Shown: positions 19,779-28,807, counted from the first letter of the stretch. The stretch is DNA of 64,000 nucleotides from Listeria monocytogenes (GCF_041765605.1 NZ_CP168900.1:2868001-2932000), one strand, 5' to 3'. Program-made: numbers and translations. Notes: generated by a model not told the origin, from the letters alone.

Positions 19779-22109
19779 ATGATAAAACTTGATATGACAA
19801 TGCTCGATTCTTTTAAAGAAAACCCAACACTCCGGAAGTATTTATTTTCTGGACATTTTGGTTTAGAAAAAGAAAATATTCGCGTAACTTCTGATGGAAA
19901 ATTGGCTCTTACGCCACATCCAGCCATTTTCGGTCCAAAAGAAGATAACCCATATATCAAAACCGATTTTTCGGAAAGTCAGATTGAAATGATTACCCCG
20001 GTAACGGACTCGATTGACTCTGTATATGAATGGCTTGAAAATCTTCATAATATCGTTTCGTTGCGCTCAGAAAACGAACTACTTTGGCCGTCTAGCAATC
20101 CACCCATTTTACCAGCAGAAGAAGATATTCCAATTGCTGAATACAAAACGCCTGATAGCCCGGACAGAAAATACCGCGAGCATTTAGCGAAAGGCTACGG
20201 TAAAAAAATCCAATTATTATCTGGCATTCATTATAATTTTTCATTCCCAGAAGCTTTAATTGACGGGCTTTATGACAAAATTAGTCTTCCAGAAGAATCA
20301 AAGCAAGATTTTAAAAATCGACTATATTTAAAAGTCGCAAAATACTTTATGAAAAATCGCTGGTTGCTTATTTATTTAACTGGCGCAAGTCCGGTTTACC
20401 TTGCTGATTTCTCGAAAACGAAGCACGAAGAATCCCTTCCAGACGGTAGCAGCGCGCTTCGTGATGGAATTTCTCTTCGAAATAGTAATGCTGGCTATAA
20501 AAACAAAGAAGCCCTTTACGTTGATTACAATTCATTCGACGCTTATATTTCTAGCATCTCTAACTATATCGAAGCAGGAAAAATCGAGAGTATGCGCGAA
20601 TTTTACAACCCGATTCGTTTGAAAAATGCGCATACCGACCAAACAGTCGAAAGTTTAGCGGAGCACGGCGTGGAATATTTAGAAATTCGCTCTATTGATC
20701 TAAATCCATTGGAGCCGAATGGTATTTCTAAAGACGAGCTTGCTTTTATTCACCTATTTTTAATTAAAGGTTTGCTTTCAGAAGATCGCGAATTATGCTC
20801 CAACAACCAACAATTAGCCGATGAAAACGAAAATAATATCGCGCTTAATGGTCTCGCGCAGCCTGCCCTGAAAAATTGTGATAATGAAGAAATATCTGTC
20901 GTAGAGGCTGGACTTTTAGAGCTCAATAAGATGAGCGATTTCATCCAAAGCCTGCGACCAGAAGACACCAAACTCCAAGCAATCATCGAAAAACAAAAAG
21001 AACGTCTGCTACACCCTGAAAAAACGATTGCTGCACAAGTAAAACAACAAGTAACAAAAGAAGGCTACGTTGATTTCCATTTAAACCAAGCCAAAACTTA
21101 CATGGAAGAAACCGAAGCTCTAGCCTACAAATTGATTGGCGCAGAAGACATGGAGCTTTCCACCCAAATCATCTGGAAAGACGCCATCGCGCGCGGCATC
21201 AAAGTCGACGTATTAGACCGGGCCGAAAACTTCCTTCGCTTCCAAAAAGGCGACCATGTGGAGTATGTAAAACAAGCGAGCAAAACATCCAAAGACAACT
21301 ACGTTTCCGTTTTAATGATGGAAAATAAAGTAGTAACTAAACTTGTACTTGCAGAACATGATATTCGTGTTCCATTTGGCGACAGTTTTAGCGACCAAGC
21401 CCTTGCACTAGAAGCTTTCTCCCTATTTGAGGATAAACAAATCGTTGTTAAACCAAAATCCACCAACTACGGGTGGGGTATCAGTATTTTCAAAAATAAA
21501 TTCTCGCTAGAAGATTACCAAGAAGCTTTAAATATCGCATTTAGCTATGATAGCTCCGTTATTATTGAAGAGTTCATTCCTGGCGACGAGTTCCGCTTCT
21601 TAGTTATTAACGACAAAGTTGAAGCTGTACTAAAACGTGTCCCCGCTAACGTAACCGGCGACGGAATCCATACAGTGCGCGAGCTGGTTGAAGAGAAGAA
21701 CACTGATCCTTTGCGCGGAACAGACCATTTAAAACCACTTGAAAAAATCCGTACTGGTCCAGAAGAAACGCTAATGCTTTCCATGCAAAACCTTTCTTGG
21801 GACAGCATCCCTAAGGCAGAAGAAATCATCTACCTTCGCGAAAACTCCAACGTCAGCACAGGTGGCGACAGCATTGACTATACCGAAGAAATGGATGACT
21901 ACTTCAAAGAGATAGCTATTCGCGCGACACAAGTACTTGACGCCAAAATTTGCGGCGTAGACATAATTGTTCCACGTGAAACAATCGACCGTGATAAGCA
22001 TGCTATCATCGAGCTTAATTTCAATCCCGCGATGCATATGCACTGCTTCCCTTATCAAGGGGAGAAGAAAAAAATTGGTGATAAGATTTTAGATTTCTTG
22101 TTTGAATAA
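19779..22109 (+). CDS. gshF: Bifunctional glutamate-cysteine ligase / glutathione synthetase
   Basis: Fusion enzyme of 776 residues that makes glutathione from glutamate, cysteine and glycine with two ATP. The N-terminal part (about 1-470) is a GshA-type ligase with GHFGLEKENIRV, LLSGIHYNFSF and the EYLEIRSIDLNP region. The C-terminal part (about 490-755) is an ATP-grasp domain with NYGWGI, IIEEFIPGDEFRFLVI and IELNFNPAMHMHCFP. It is monocistronic with its own terminator. Start and length match the Listeria enzyme; in L. monocytogenes glutathione made by this protein activates PrfA. A parS consensus match lies inside the gene. Confidence 0.97.
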   Translation: MIKLDMTMLDSFKENPTLRKYLFSGHFGLEKENIRVTSDGKLALTPHPAIFGPKEDNPYIKTDFSESQIEMITPVTDSIDSVYEWLENLHNIVSLRSENELLWPSSNPPILPAEEDIPIAEYKTPDSPDRKYREHLAKGYGKKIQLLSGIHYNFSFPEALIDGLYDKISLPEESKQDFKNRLYLKVAKYFMKNRWLLIYLTGASPVYLADFSKTKHEESLPDGSSALRDGISLRNSNAGYKNKEALYVDYNSFDAYISSISNYIEAGKIESMREFYNPIRLKNAHTDQTVESLAEHGVEYLEIRSIDLNPLEPNGISKDELAFIHLFLIKGLLSEDRELCSNNQQLADENENNIALNGLAQPALKNCDNEEISVVEAGLLELNKMSDFIQSLRPEDTKLQAIIEKQKERLLHPEKTIAAQVKQQVTKEGYVDFHLNQAKTYMEETEALAYKLIGAEDMELSTQIIWKDAIARGIKVDVLDRAENFLRFQKGDHVEYVKQASKTSKDNYVSVLMMENKVVTKLVLAEHDIRVPFGDSFSDQALALEAFSLFEDKQIVVKPKSTNYGWGISIFKNKFSLEDYQEALNIAFSYDSSVIIEEFIPGDEFRFLVINDKVEAVLKRVPANVTGDGIHTVRELVEEKNTDPLRGTDHLKPLEKIRTGPEETLMLSMQNLSWDSIPKAEEIIYLRENSNVSTGGDSIDYTEEMDDYFKEIAIRATQVLDAKICGVDIIVPRETIDRDKHAIIELNFNPAMHMHCFPYQGEKKKIGDKILDFLFE
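21968..21983. other. parS site, consensus match
   Basis: TGTTCCACGTGAAACA fits TGTTNCACGTGAAACA fully (N = C). It lies inside gshF. Confidence 0.82.
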
Positions 22110-22148
22110 AAAAATCCCAGCTACTAAACTCGTAGCTGGAATTTTTAT
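22108..22148. terminator. gshF terminator, bidirectional
   Basis: CCAGCTAC / GTAGCTGG stem flanked by A- and T-runs, between converging gshF and the bacteriocin-exporter genes. Confidence 0.85.
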
Positions 22149-22151
22149 TAT

Positions 22152-22337
22152 TTAAGTCCTAGATAACAGCAGCCTGTTTGTAATTAAATTTAAAATGAAA
22201 TAGATTAAAACAAAGGAGCCCCAATAGATAAACAAGTTTTCATATCCAAGCAATAATACCCTAAAGAAAATTTTATGAATAAGCACCACAAAGAGTATTA
22301 ATAGACTATTTACTAAAGAAATACTAACAATTTTCAT
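22152..22337 (-). CDS. Small two-TM membrane protein of the bacteriocin-type ABC unit
   Basis: Hydrophobic protein of 61 residues with two membrane segments (about 5-25 and 33-53) and basic ends. I do not recognise a family. It is translationally coupled to the ATPase gene: its ATG overlaps the ATPase stop as ATGA, and GGAGG nine bases upstream serves as SD. It may be an immunity or accessory subunit of the transporter. It is the last gene of a three-gene unit that ends at the shared terminator. Confidence 0.7.
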   Translation of the reverse strand: MKIVSISLVNSLLILFVVLIHKIFFRVLLLGYENLFIYWGSFVLIYFILNLITNRLLLSRT

Positions 22338-22957
22338 CCTATTTCGCCTCCTTCAATGTAAATGATTCGATCTGCTTTTCCGGATATTTCCGGGTCATGC
22401 GTAACACAAACGATAGTCTTACCTTGCTTTTTCAATGCTAAAAATAATTCAATGATTTTTTGTTTGTTTTTAGTATCTAAATTTCCTGTTGGTTCGTCCG
22501 CAAGTAAAAGTTGAAATGGTTTGAGTAAAATGCGCACAATTGCAATCCGTTGTTTTTCTCCACCGCTTAATTGGTATACTTTTTTTGCTAAATAGCTCTC
22601 ATCCATTCCTACTTCTTCCAAATGCTCTATCATCAGCTTGCGATTTTCTCCGCCTGTAATGGATAAGTTTTCAAACACTGTTTCATTTTCCATCAATAGA
22701 TAATTTTGGAATATAAAACCTAACACCTCTTTTTTTAGAGTCATAACCTCTTTTTTCGTCTGATATTCCATCTCGTTAATAATAACTTGCCCACTATCTT
22801 TTGAATCTAAGTGTCCGATAACATTTAGCAGCGTGGTCTTCCCACTACCACTCTCGCCGACGACTGCAATAAATTCACCAGCTCCAATAGAAAGAGAGAC
22901 TTTTTCCAAAATCAATTTATCTTGTATCTTTTTACTGACATTAACTAATTCAATCAT
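22334..22957 (-). CDS. ABC transporter ATPase, bacteriocin (lactococcin 972) export type
   Basis: ATPase of 207 residues. Walker A is GESGSGKTT, Q-loop FIFQNYLL, signature LSGGEKQRIAI, Walker B LLLADEPTGNLD, H-loop VTHD. The short single-domain form and the partner (a 700-residue MacB/FtsX-like membrane protein) fit the transporter family found beside lactococcin-972-like bacteriocins. I place the start at the second in-frame ATG (22957), preceded by AAAGGTG, with an eight-base overlap with the permease gene. Confidence 0.88.
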   Translation of the reverse strand: MIELVNVSKKIQDKLILEKVSLSIGAGEFIAVVGESGSGKTTLLNVIGHLDSKDSGQVIINEMEYQTKKEVMTLKKEVLGFIFQNYLLMENETVFENLSITGGENRKLMIEHLEEVGMDESYLAKKVYQLSGGEKQRIAIVRILLKPFQLLLADEPTGNLDTKNKQKIIELFLALKKQGKTIVCVTHDPEISGKADRIIYIEGGEIG

Positions 22958-25118
22958 ATTTTTCACCTTTTAGTATGGCTTTAAAATCTTTATTAATTAC
23001 TTTTTCCTTTAAGAAGTAAATAACACATAGCTCTATGAGAAGAATAACTACACTAAAATATAAAGCAATTGATTCTTTAGTAATGATGAAAGTAATGACT
23101 CCCGAAAAAGCACACACGGCCAAATTACTTATAATAAACCATTTACTACTTTTCCAAAACGAATATCCAAATACATGGTAAATAAGTTGTTTATATAAGT
23201 TCTCCCGGTAATATGACAATACAAGCAATATCATAAAAGAATAGGAGCTTATCGCTAAAATAATCGTACCTATCGATTGCTGATAAATTTGCCATTTTAA
23301 AGCAGTTAATTCGCTTGATACTTCTTGATAAACACTCGTTACATTGGTAATTTCTCTTGCATTTGAATTATTAATAAGTGGCAAAATAGCATTAAACGCA
23401 TCGCCCTTCGTTTTATCAACGAAATATACAGAAGAAGTTACATGAGCGCCAATACTAGATGAATCAATGTTCCCTGTATAGATAATCGCTATTGGATCTG
23501 TGATGTTCCCCGTTCGTAAATCCCCCGCACTACTATCATAGGAAAAATAGTCTTGGTTATTTTCAGCATAAATAATATTGATACTTAAGTCGTCCTTACT
23601 TATCTCTAAAACAGGACGATTCAAAGCCTCATTGTACATATTAGCTAGCTCTACCTTTTGAAAATAGAAGTGATCAAGATAAGCTTTTTTTATGTCTTTC
23701 TCAAATTCCTTCTTGCTCATAGGAACTATAATATTCAAAACTTTATCATTGATTATTGCTTCATTTTCCACGTTCTGCCCTTGTACACTTTTAATCGGGT
23801 TTAATTTTAAGTAATTAAAATCAATCTCTACGCTGTTCCCTTCAGGCGAATTTATTTCAGAGATCTTATTCAAATAGGTTTCATATAAAAAAGTATCATT
23901 TTCAACCCGCGTAAAATTATTTGAATACATTAAAAACATCTCTTTTTTAGCTGTTCCTTCTTTATAAAAAGCATTTAACTTATCATTTAATTTTCTATCA
24001 GCTTTTAAATCGTCTTGAATATTCTCGGGCAAAACTCCTACGTTTACTTTAAAAATGTTCTTTGCATCATTCCACACGTCCATATTAGCTAGTCTTGTAT
24101 TTAACGTCTGCAGCGACTGATAGGACGCTATAATCGTGCCTATAAATACACAAAGCAGAGCAAATTTAATAACTAAATTGATAGCCAAATGTTGTTTTGC
24201 CGACTGCATATGTTGGTCAGATTTTGGTTGATCGATTTTCTGTATTCTAAGTAAACCAAAGAAATACATCGGAAACAGAATAAAAATCAACAAAAGTATA
24301 TTAAACAAAAGCAACTTCCATACTATTTCTACTGAGTATGCGGATAGCCCTCTTACTAAAACTATGCCAACAAAAACCACCAAAATCACTAACTCACTAA
24401 ACAATGTAAATTTAATAGTTTTATTGAACAAAGACTTTAATGTAACTAACTTAGAATTCCCCCATATACGATTAACTAATAACCGTTGTTTAGAGTATCT
24501 TAAATAGTAATATGTAAAAACAAACAAAATAGCGAAACACAAAAGCAAAGTCATAAGTAACGGGATATTAATATATTTCCACCAGCTCACGTCAACACTT
24601 TTCGTAGTTATTTCCCCGTACTGTTCAAATTCCTTTAAGAAAGCCTGATAAGTATCTTGGTTATCTAAGCCACTTACATAAAAAGTATCACTTAGACCCA
24701 CATTTTTAATCTGTCCAAAGTCATAAACCTTTAAAGACCAATACTTAGAAGGATGATAAATCACACCCGATTGTTTTTCATCGCCACTTTCCCGATTCGC
24801 CAAAAAACGGTTTTTATCGGGATAATCTCCTTTTTTAAGCTTTATATTTGGTGAATACTGGGAATTAGAGGCATAAATATTCAAATCGCGTTCATCTAAA
24901 AATGTATACTGAGCTATGTTAATATTGTTCGCTTCTGAAAATTGCTTTATAGAATTATTAATTTCTAAAACCTGAAAGTCATCTTTATATTTAAACTGCA
25001 CTTCTGTCTGGTCTTTAAAAAGAAAATCACGCGACAAAGTATTACTAATAAAATTAAAAAACATTATATTACCAATGACAAGTGTTACTAAAATAATAAT
25101 AGAAAGAAACTTTTTCAT
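22950..25118 (-). CDS. Bacteriocin-associated integral membrane protein (DUF1430 type)
   Basis: Large membrane protein of 722 residues. One segment lies at the N-terminus (about 5-25), then a 160-residue outer domain, a cluster of segments between about 185 and 345, a second large outer domain, and four more segments at the C-terminus. This twofold layout is that of MacB/FtsX-like permeases and of the bacteriocin-associated membrane proteins that pair with the ATPase encoded next. The substrate is unknown; I find no bacteriocin gene in the 580 bases upstream. The ATG has the SD AAGGATGG. Confidence 0.8.
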   Translation of the reverse strand: MKKFLSIIILVTLVIGNIMFFNFISNTLSRDFLFKDQTEVQFKYKDDFQVLEINNSIKQFSEANNINIAQYTFLDERDLNIYASNSQYSPNIKLKKGDYPDKNRFLANRESGDEKQSGVIYHPSKYWSLKVYDFGQIKNVGLSDTFYVSGLDNQDTYQAFLKEFEQYGEITTKSVDVSWWKYINIPLLMTLLLCFAILFVFTYYYLRYSKQRLLVNRIWGNSKLVTLKSLFNKTIKFTLFSELVILVVFVGIVLVRGLSAYSVEIVWKLLLFNILLLIFILFPMYFFGLLRIQKIDQPKSDQHMQSAKQHLAINLVIKFALLCVFIGTIIASYQSLQTLNTRLANMDVWNDAKNIFKVNVGVLPENIQDDLKADRKLNDKLNAFYKEGTAKKEMFLMYSNNFTRVENDTFLYETYLNKISEINSPEGNSVEIDFNYLKLNPIKSVQGQNVENEAIINDKVLNIIVPMSKKEFEKDIKKAYLDHFYFQKVELANMYNEALNRPVLEISKDDLSINIIYAENNQDYFSYDSSAGDLRTGNITDPIAIIYTGNIDSSSIGAHVTSSVYFVDKTKGDAFNAILPLINNSNAREITNVTSVYQEVSSELTALKWQIYQQSIGTIILAISSYSFMILLVLSYYRENLYKQLIYHVFGYSFWKSSKWFIISNLAVCAFSGVITFIITKESIALYFSVVILLIELCVIYFLKEKVINKDFKAILKGEKYD

Positions 25119-25566
25119 TACACCATCCTTACTTTAATATAAAGCTAATAAACAGGTTAGAATATATCCTTCCCTACGAAACCTCCAAAGTTTTAATTTT
25201 ATAATATTCCAACTATTCCCAATGTAACACAAAAAAGTAATGTATAACCAAAAATGTAATGAACGACTCAATTCTTATCCTAAACGGCTAAAGTTATAGT
25301 GTCTTAGTGCATTTTCTACACATATCGTGTTACAAAAACTTCATTTTCAGAATAAAAAAAGCACTAGACAGCTCATTATACATGTTTCTATTCAGCCTCA
25401 AGCTTGATAGTCACAAAAGTTTCATATACTAGCTTAACTTAACCACATATATTTGAACTTGTTCACTTAAATGCTGAATTCATGTAAATATCAGTGTATA
25501 TTTATTCAATCATCCACCGCCCCTTTATCTTTCCGCCCATATGTACTACAATAAACTTTAACGAAA
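25119..25566. other. Intergenic region between exporter and MFS pump, no gene seen
   Basis: AT-rich spacer. On the minus strand a possible promoter for the exporter lies near 25194-25225 (TTACAT ... TATAAA, 18-base spacer). I looked for a small secreted bacteriocin precursor on both strands and found no frame longer than about 20 codons with an SD. Confidence 0.5.
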
Positions 25567-25586
25567 AAACGGAACCATCTCCGTTT
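25567..25586 (+). promoter_or_regulatory. Hairpin in the MFS leader
   Basis: AAACGGA / TCCGTTT with a six-base loop, 14 bases upstream of the SD of the short leader frame. It could shape translation of the leader or be part of a regulatory switch. Confidence 0.4.
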
Positions 25587-25607
25587 AAAATAGAAAGGGG
25601 TGACTGC

Positions 25608-25679
25608 ATGCTTTTTTACGAGCGTATTAAAATCATGGTCCCACCATTTCCCTGTGAAGGATGTTTTTTTCCCAGATAA
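25608..25679 (+). CDS. Possible 23-residue leader peptide upstream of the MFS pump
   Basis: Short frame starting MLFYERIKIM, followed by a proline-rich part (VPPFP), a CEGC motif and the end FFPR. It has a good SD (AAAGGGGTG, five to six bases before the ATG) and stops 24 bases before the start of the MFS gene. Antibiotic-resistance genes in Firmicutes are often controlled by such leader peptides, and Pro-Pro stretches slow ribosomes. Reading it as an attenuation leader is inference; it may be a chance frame. Confidence 0.4.
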   Translation: MLFYERIKIMVPPFPCEGCFFPR

Positions 25680-25703
25680 ATAACTTATTCAGGAGAGAAT
25701 TTT

Positions 25704-26894
25704 ATGGAAAAAAACATCGAAACAAAGAAAATCAATTTAGCATTACTTGTTTGCCTTGTGGGGTTTCCACAAATTAGCGAAACTATTTATACGCCTTCTT
25801 TAACGGAGATTGCTACGAGCTACGGTGTCTCATTAAATTTGGCTCAAATGACTTTAAGCATCTACTTTCTTGCTTTTGCAGTTGGTGTCTTCTTTTGGGG
25901 CGTTAGTTCCGATTTTTTAGGTCGACGAAAAGCAATGAACTTTGGGATATTTATTTACATTATAGGTTGTTTGGTTTGCCTTATGTCTAGTAGTATTACT
26001 GTCCTTTTTATCGGGCGGTTTATCCAAGCATTTGGGGCTAGCACGGGCTCGGTTACTACGCAAACCATTTTACGCGACAACTATCACGGTACGGATCGCC
26101 ATCATTTATTTGCAAAAATATCAGCTGCCTTAGCCTTTTCGCCAGCAATAGGTCCATTAGTTGGTGGGTTTATCGGACAGTATTACGGCTTTCGTGTAGT
26201 ATTTCTATTTCTAGTAATTATGGGGATGGGGCTGCTATTCTGGAGTTTGAAACGACTACCCGAAACCATTATTGTTACATCTCATTCTTTCAGTGCGCAG
26301 AAAATGGTAGGAATTGGTAAAAAAATGGTGTGCGACCGCTATACTGTTGCTTTTGGTGTGTTGATTGGTATTTTTAACGGCATTTTGTTTAGTTACTATT
26401 CCGAAGCCCCAACTATATTTATCGAAAAGTTCCATTTTAGCCAGAGTCAGTATGGCTTTATGGGATGTGCTGTCGCGGCGGCAACTATATTAGGTGCGTG
26501 GCTTTCCAACCGGCGTCTAAAACAGCACTCGCCTCAAAAGATAATTACAGAAGGAATTTTGTTAGCCCTTGGCGGAACTCTATCTCTTAGCATAGTTTCT
26601 GCATTCCCCTTAATAATCCAAGTGATAGCGTATATTCTTTTCGTTTCTATTATCTTGGTAGGAATCGGCATGGCATTACCAAACTGTTTGAGCTTAGCGC
26701 TAGTGAAATTTCAAGAAGTTGCAGGTACGGCTGGTGCCTTTTTAAGCTTAGGGTACTATGTCATTGTCAGTATTTGTACGTTTTTAATTGGCATCCTACA
26801 CTCAGGATCACTGCTTGTATTTCCAGCGTTTTGCACAGTGCTTCTTTTAATTGCACTTACTTGTATAAAAGCAGTAACTAGAAAAAATAGCTAA
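25704..26894 (+). CDS. MFS multidrug efflux transporter, Bcr/CflA type
   Basis: Proton-driven efflux pump of 396 residues with 12 predicted membrane segments. The start has the drug:H+ antiporter feel of Bcr (PQISETIYTPSLTEIA), motif A is GVSSDFLGRRKAMN, and SAALAFSPAIGPLVGGFIGQYYGFRVVF is motif C. Bcr/CflA members export bicyclomycin, chloramphenicol, sulfonamide or cysteine-type compounds; the substrate here is unknown. The ATG follows AGGAGAG. It stands alone on the plus strand between two minus-strand accessory clusters. Confidence 0.9.
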   Translation: MEKNIETKKINLALLVCLVGFPQISETIYTPSLTEIATSYGVSLNLAQMTLSIYFLAFAVGVFFWGVSSDFLGRRKAMNFGIFIYIIGCLVCLMSSSITVLFIGRFIQAFGASTGSVTTQTILRDNYHGTDRHHLFAKISAALAFSPAIGPLVGGFIGQYYGFRVVFLFLVIMGMGLLFWSLKRLPETIIVTSHSFSAQKMVGIGKKMVCDRYTVAFGVLIGIFNGILFSYYSEAPTIFIEKFHFSQSQYGFMGCAVAAATILGAWLSNRRLKQHSPQKIITEGILLALGGTLSLSIVSAFPLIIQVIAYILFVSIILVGIGMALPNCLSLALVKFQEVAGTAGAFLSLGYYVIVSICTFLIGILHSGSLLVFPAFCTVLLLIALTCIKAVTRKNS

Positions 26895-26898
26895 CTAA

Positions 26899-26961
26899 AA
26901 AACAGGAAACTTTTGAAAGCCATTTTGCACAAACGGTGGCTTAAAGAAGTTTCCTGTTTTA
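26899..26961. terminator. Bidirectional terminator after the MFS gene
   Basis: AAACAGGAAACTT / AAGTTTCCTGTTT outer stem with an inner GAAAGCCA / TGGCTT stem. Shared by the converging MFS and immunity-cluster genes. Confidence 0.85.
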
Positions 26962-27390
26962 TTTCAAACTTAAGCTAGTTGGCTTGTTTACATCCAACCT
27001 TATTTTAAAATTAGCGCTTGATTCCGCAACTACGATACCTTCGCACTCTTCCATAATATTTACAAATGGATTGGAAGTTTCCGAGTATAAAACCCAAAGT
27101 AAATTTTTACGCTCATCAAGATAAGCAACAAACCCTTCCGAACCATAACTCCCCTCACCAACACAACAGTAGAAACCATTGGATAACTTGATTTCCTTAA
27201 AAACATCGATTTTTGTCATGTTTTCTTGATCCTCTTTATAAACATCCAAAAATGAAAAGTAATGACCCTTTTTGATATCCGGAATGGGATAGTAGCTGAT
27301 TTCCACCTCCACCCCCGAACCATCTGAAAAATGAATGCCATTTTTAATCAGCAATTCTTCTCTATTCCATAAATCATTTATTCGTATCAT
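26959..27390 (-). CDS. Immunity-like protein of unknown family, paralogue A
   Basis: Soluble acidic protein of 143 residues, no signal or membrane segment. Its second half (from YCCVGEGSYGSEGFVAYLD through LYSETSNPFVNI) aligns with the C-terminal half of the protein at 28244-28711 (VFCGEGEMGNEGFIVKTD, LFSTTSNPFIEL), so the two are paralogues. I do not recognise the family. The cluster, with SUKH neighbours, suggests immunity to polymorphic toxins; this is inference. Confidence 0.75.
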   Translation of the reverse strand: MIRINDLWNREELLIKNGIHFSDGSGVEVEISYYPIPDIKKGHYFSFLDVYKEDQENMTKIDVFKEIKLSNGFYCCVGEGSYGSEGFVAYLDERKNLLWVLYSETSNPFVNIMEECEGIVVAESSANFKIRLDVNKPTSLSLK

Positions 27391-27426
27391 GTATTTCTTC
27401 TACCTCTCAATCTATTTTTCACACAT

Positions 27427-27858
27427 TCATATGATTTTCTGCATTGTTAAAGTCAACAATTCTTGTAGCGAATCATATAACAATTCACTTTCTCCAGAGT
27501 CATGATAATAGATAGTTATTTTTCCAGCAGTATCCATCAAAATTGGATTTCCTGATCCATCATCTGAAACAACATAACTCTCGCTTAATTCTTTCGAGAT
27601 AGTTTCTCCATAAATTTTTCTAAACTTAAGGGTTAAATCTATTACTGTCGCTTTTCCAATTAACGAACCATTGTTAAATGCATGAATACTTATTCCGCCA
27701 AAAGCACCACCAAACTGCTTTATAAAATGAATATATTGCTTATTAAACTGCGCATCTAGTATTTTCTCCGCTTCATGTATTTGCTCTTCAGTCGCTGGTT
27801 GCCCCTTCAAACCACTATGCTGCTTATAAAATTCTTCTAGTTTCTCAAAAACATCCAA
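27427..27858 (-). CDS. SMI1/KNR4 (SUKH) family protein
   Basis: Protein of 143 residues with SUKH hallmarks: an N-terminal helix pair ending in LDAQFNKQYIHFIKQFGGA, the Gly-rich turn, then a strand-rich core with YVVSDDGSGNPILMDTAGKIT and a final helical segment. SUKH proteins are mostly immunity proteins that bind nuclease or other toxin domains of contact-dependent or type VII effectors. No matching toxin gene is nearby. It is two bases from the gene upstream and is probably co-transcribed. Confidence 0.85.
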   Translation of the reverse strand: MDVFEKLEEFYKQHSGLKGQPATEEQIHEAEKILDAQFNKQYIHFIKQFGGAFGGISIHAFNNGSLIGKATVIDLTLKFRKIYGETISKELSESYVVSDDGSGNPILMDTAGKITIYYHDSGESELLYDSLQELLTLTMQKII

Positions 27859-27860
27859 TA

Positions 27861-28214
27861 CTATCCCTCCCGCTCAATCTGCTCGTCATGAATTATTTCC
27901 GCCACATTAAGCTGATTCATCACGTTTTTCATGAATTTATATCTACTTAATTTATCCGCATTTCTTCCCTCAATAAACGCCATATTAATAATTGTTTCAT
28001 ACTGCTTATGTTCTTCATTCAACCATTCATTTGAGTGTAAATAATTATCCGTTATCTTTAATTCATCCGCATGCATTCCCCTATATCGAAAATAAACACC
28101 GAAGTACGAACTATCATTTTCTGTGCAGACTATATCCCATCTCGTATCAAGAAAACTACGTATTTCCTCTTTTGAATAATTACTGCCATATTCTAAATAG
28201 TAGGTTTTTATCAT
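27861..28214 (-). CDS. Hypothetical cytoplasmic protein in the immunity cluster
   Basis: Protein of 117 residues, rich in Tyr, Glu and Asn, without signal or membrane segments (begins MIKTYYLEYGSNYSKEEIRS). Family not recognised. Its tight position between SUKH and the paralogue pair suggests it is another immunity protein. Confidence 0.65.
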   Translation of the reverse strand: MIKTYYLEYGSNYSKEEIRSFLDTRWDIVCTENDSSYFGVYFRYRGMHADELKITDNYLHSNEWLNEEHKQYETIINMAFIEGRNADKLSRYKFMKNVMNQLNVAEIIHDEQIEREG

Positions 28215-28243
28215 AAATCTCCTTTCCGTTTCCAGTAACTCTT

Positions 28244-28711
28244 TTATTTTAAATTATTCAAAATAGAAATTTCATTGGTTTTCACATTTAAAGTAATAAA
28301 GAATCCTGCTGTAGACTTTATATATACAATATTATTATTGGTTGTTAGTTCGATAAAAGGGTTTGATGTCGTAGAAAAAAGCATCCAATTAATCTGACTA
28401 TCTGCATCTGTTTTGACTATAAATCCTTCATTACCCATCTCTCCCTCACCACAGAAAACAAATTGATCATCAACCGAAATACGATCATTTATTTGGTAAT
28501 TTGCCCATGGATCCTTATAATCTTGCAATAGTTTAGGCAATGTAGTATCTGCACCGTATGAAATAGCATACTCTTTTTTAAAAGTATCTATTAACTTTTC
28601 ATTGTGCGTATATGTAATATCAATTAGTTTCACCTGTCCAGAGTCTTTAACGATAACATCTATACCTATTAGTTGGTTTTGTAGCCATCTTCTTTGTAAT
28701 TCGTTTAACAT
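28244..28711 (-). CDS. Immunity-like protein of unknown family, paralogue B
   Basis: Protein of 155 residues, first gene of the four-gene immunity cluster. The C-terminal half matches the protein at 26959-27390 (GEG-G-EGF, TSNPF motifs) while the N-terminal parts differ, as expected for immunity proteins with diverged toxin-binding faces. The start ATG follows GGGGTG. A near-consensus Noc-binding site lies just upstream. Confidence 0.72.
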   Translation of the reverse strand: MLNELQRRWLQNQLIGIDVIVKDSGQVKLIDITYTHNEKLIDTFKKEYAISYGADTTLPKLLQDYKDPWANYQINDRISVDDQFVFCGEGEMGNEGFIVKTDADSQINWMLFSTTSNPFIELTTNNNIVYIKSTAGFFITLNVKTNEISILNNLK

Positions 28712-28731
28712 CTGTTCACCCCATATCTAAT

Positions 28732-28745
28732 ATTTCCCGGGGAAT
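28732..28745. other. Noc-binding site, one mismatch
   Basis: ATTTCCCGGGGAAT differs from ATTTCCCGGGAAAT at one base. Intergenic, upstream of the immunity cluster. Confidence 0.65.
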
Positions 28746-28771
28746 AAAAACTCCCCCATATACCTATCATA

Positions 28772-28807
28772 ACAAAAAAGCATCAAACTCCTGGGAGCCT
28801 AATGCTT
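28772..28807 (-). terminator. Terminator of the 169-residue membrane protein gene
   Basis: AGCAT / ATGCT outer stem with an inner GGCTCC / GGAGTT stem, followed by TTTTTT on the minus strand. Confidence 0.7.

Noticed and set aside
25119-25500. Search for a lactococcin-972-like precursor upstream of the exporter
   Set aside because: No frame with an SD and a signal peptide was found on either strand.
25494-25607. Longer version (61 codons) of the leader frame before the MFS gene
   Set aside because: The upstream start lacks an SD and runs through the hairpin; only the last 23 codons have an SD.
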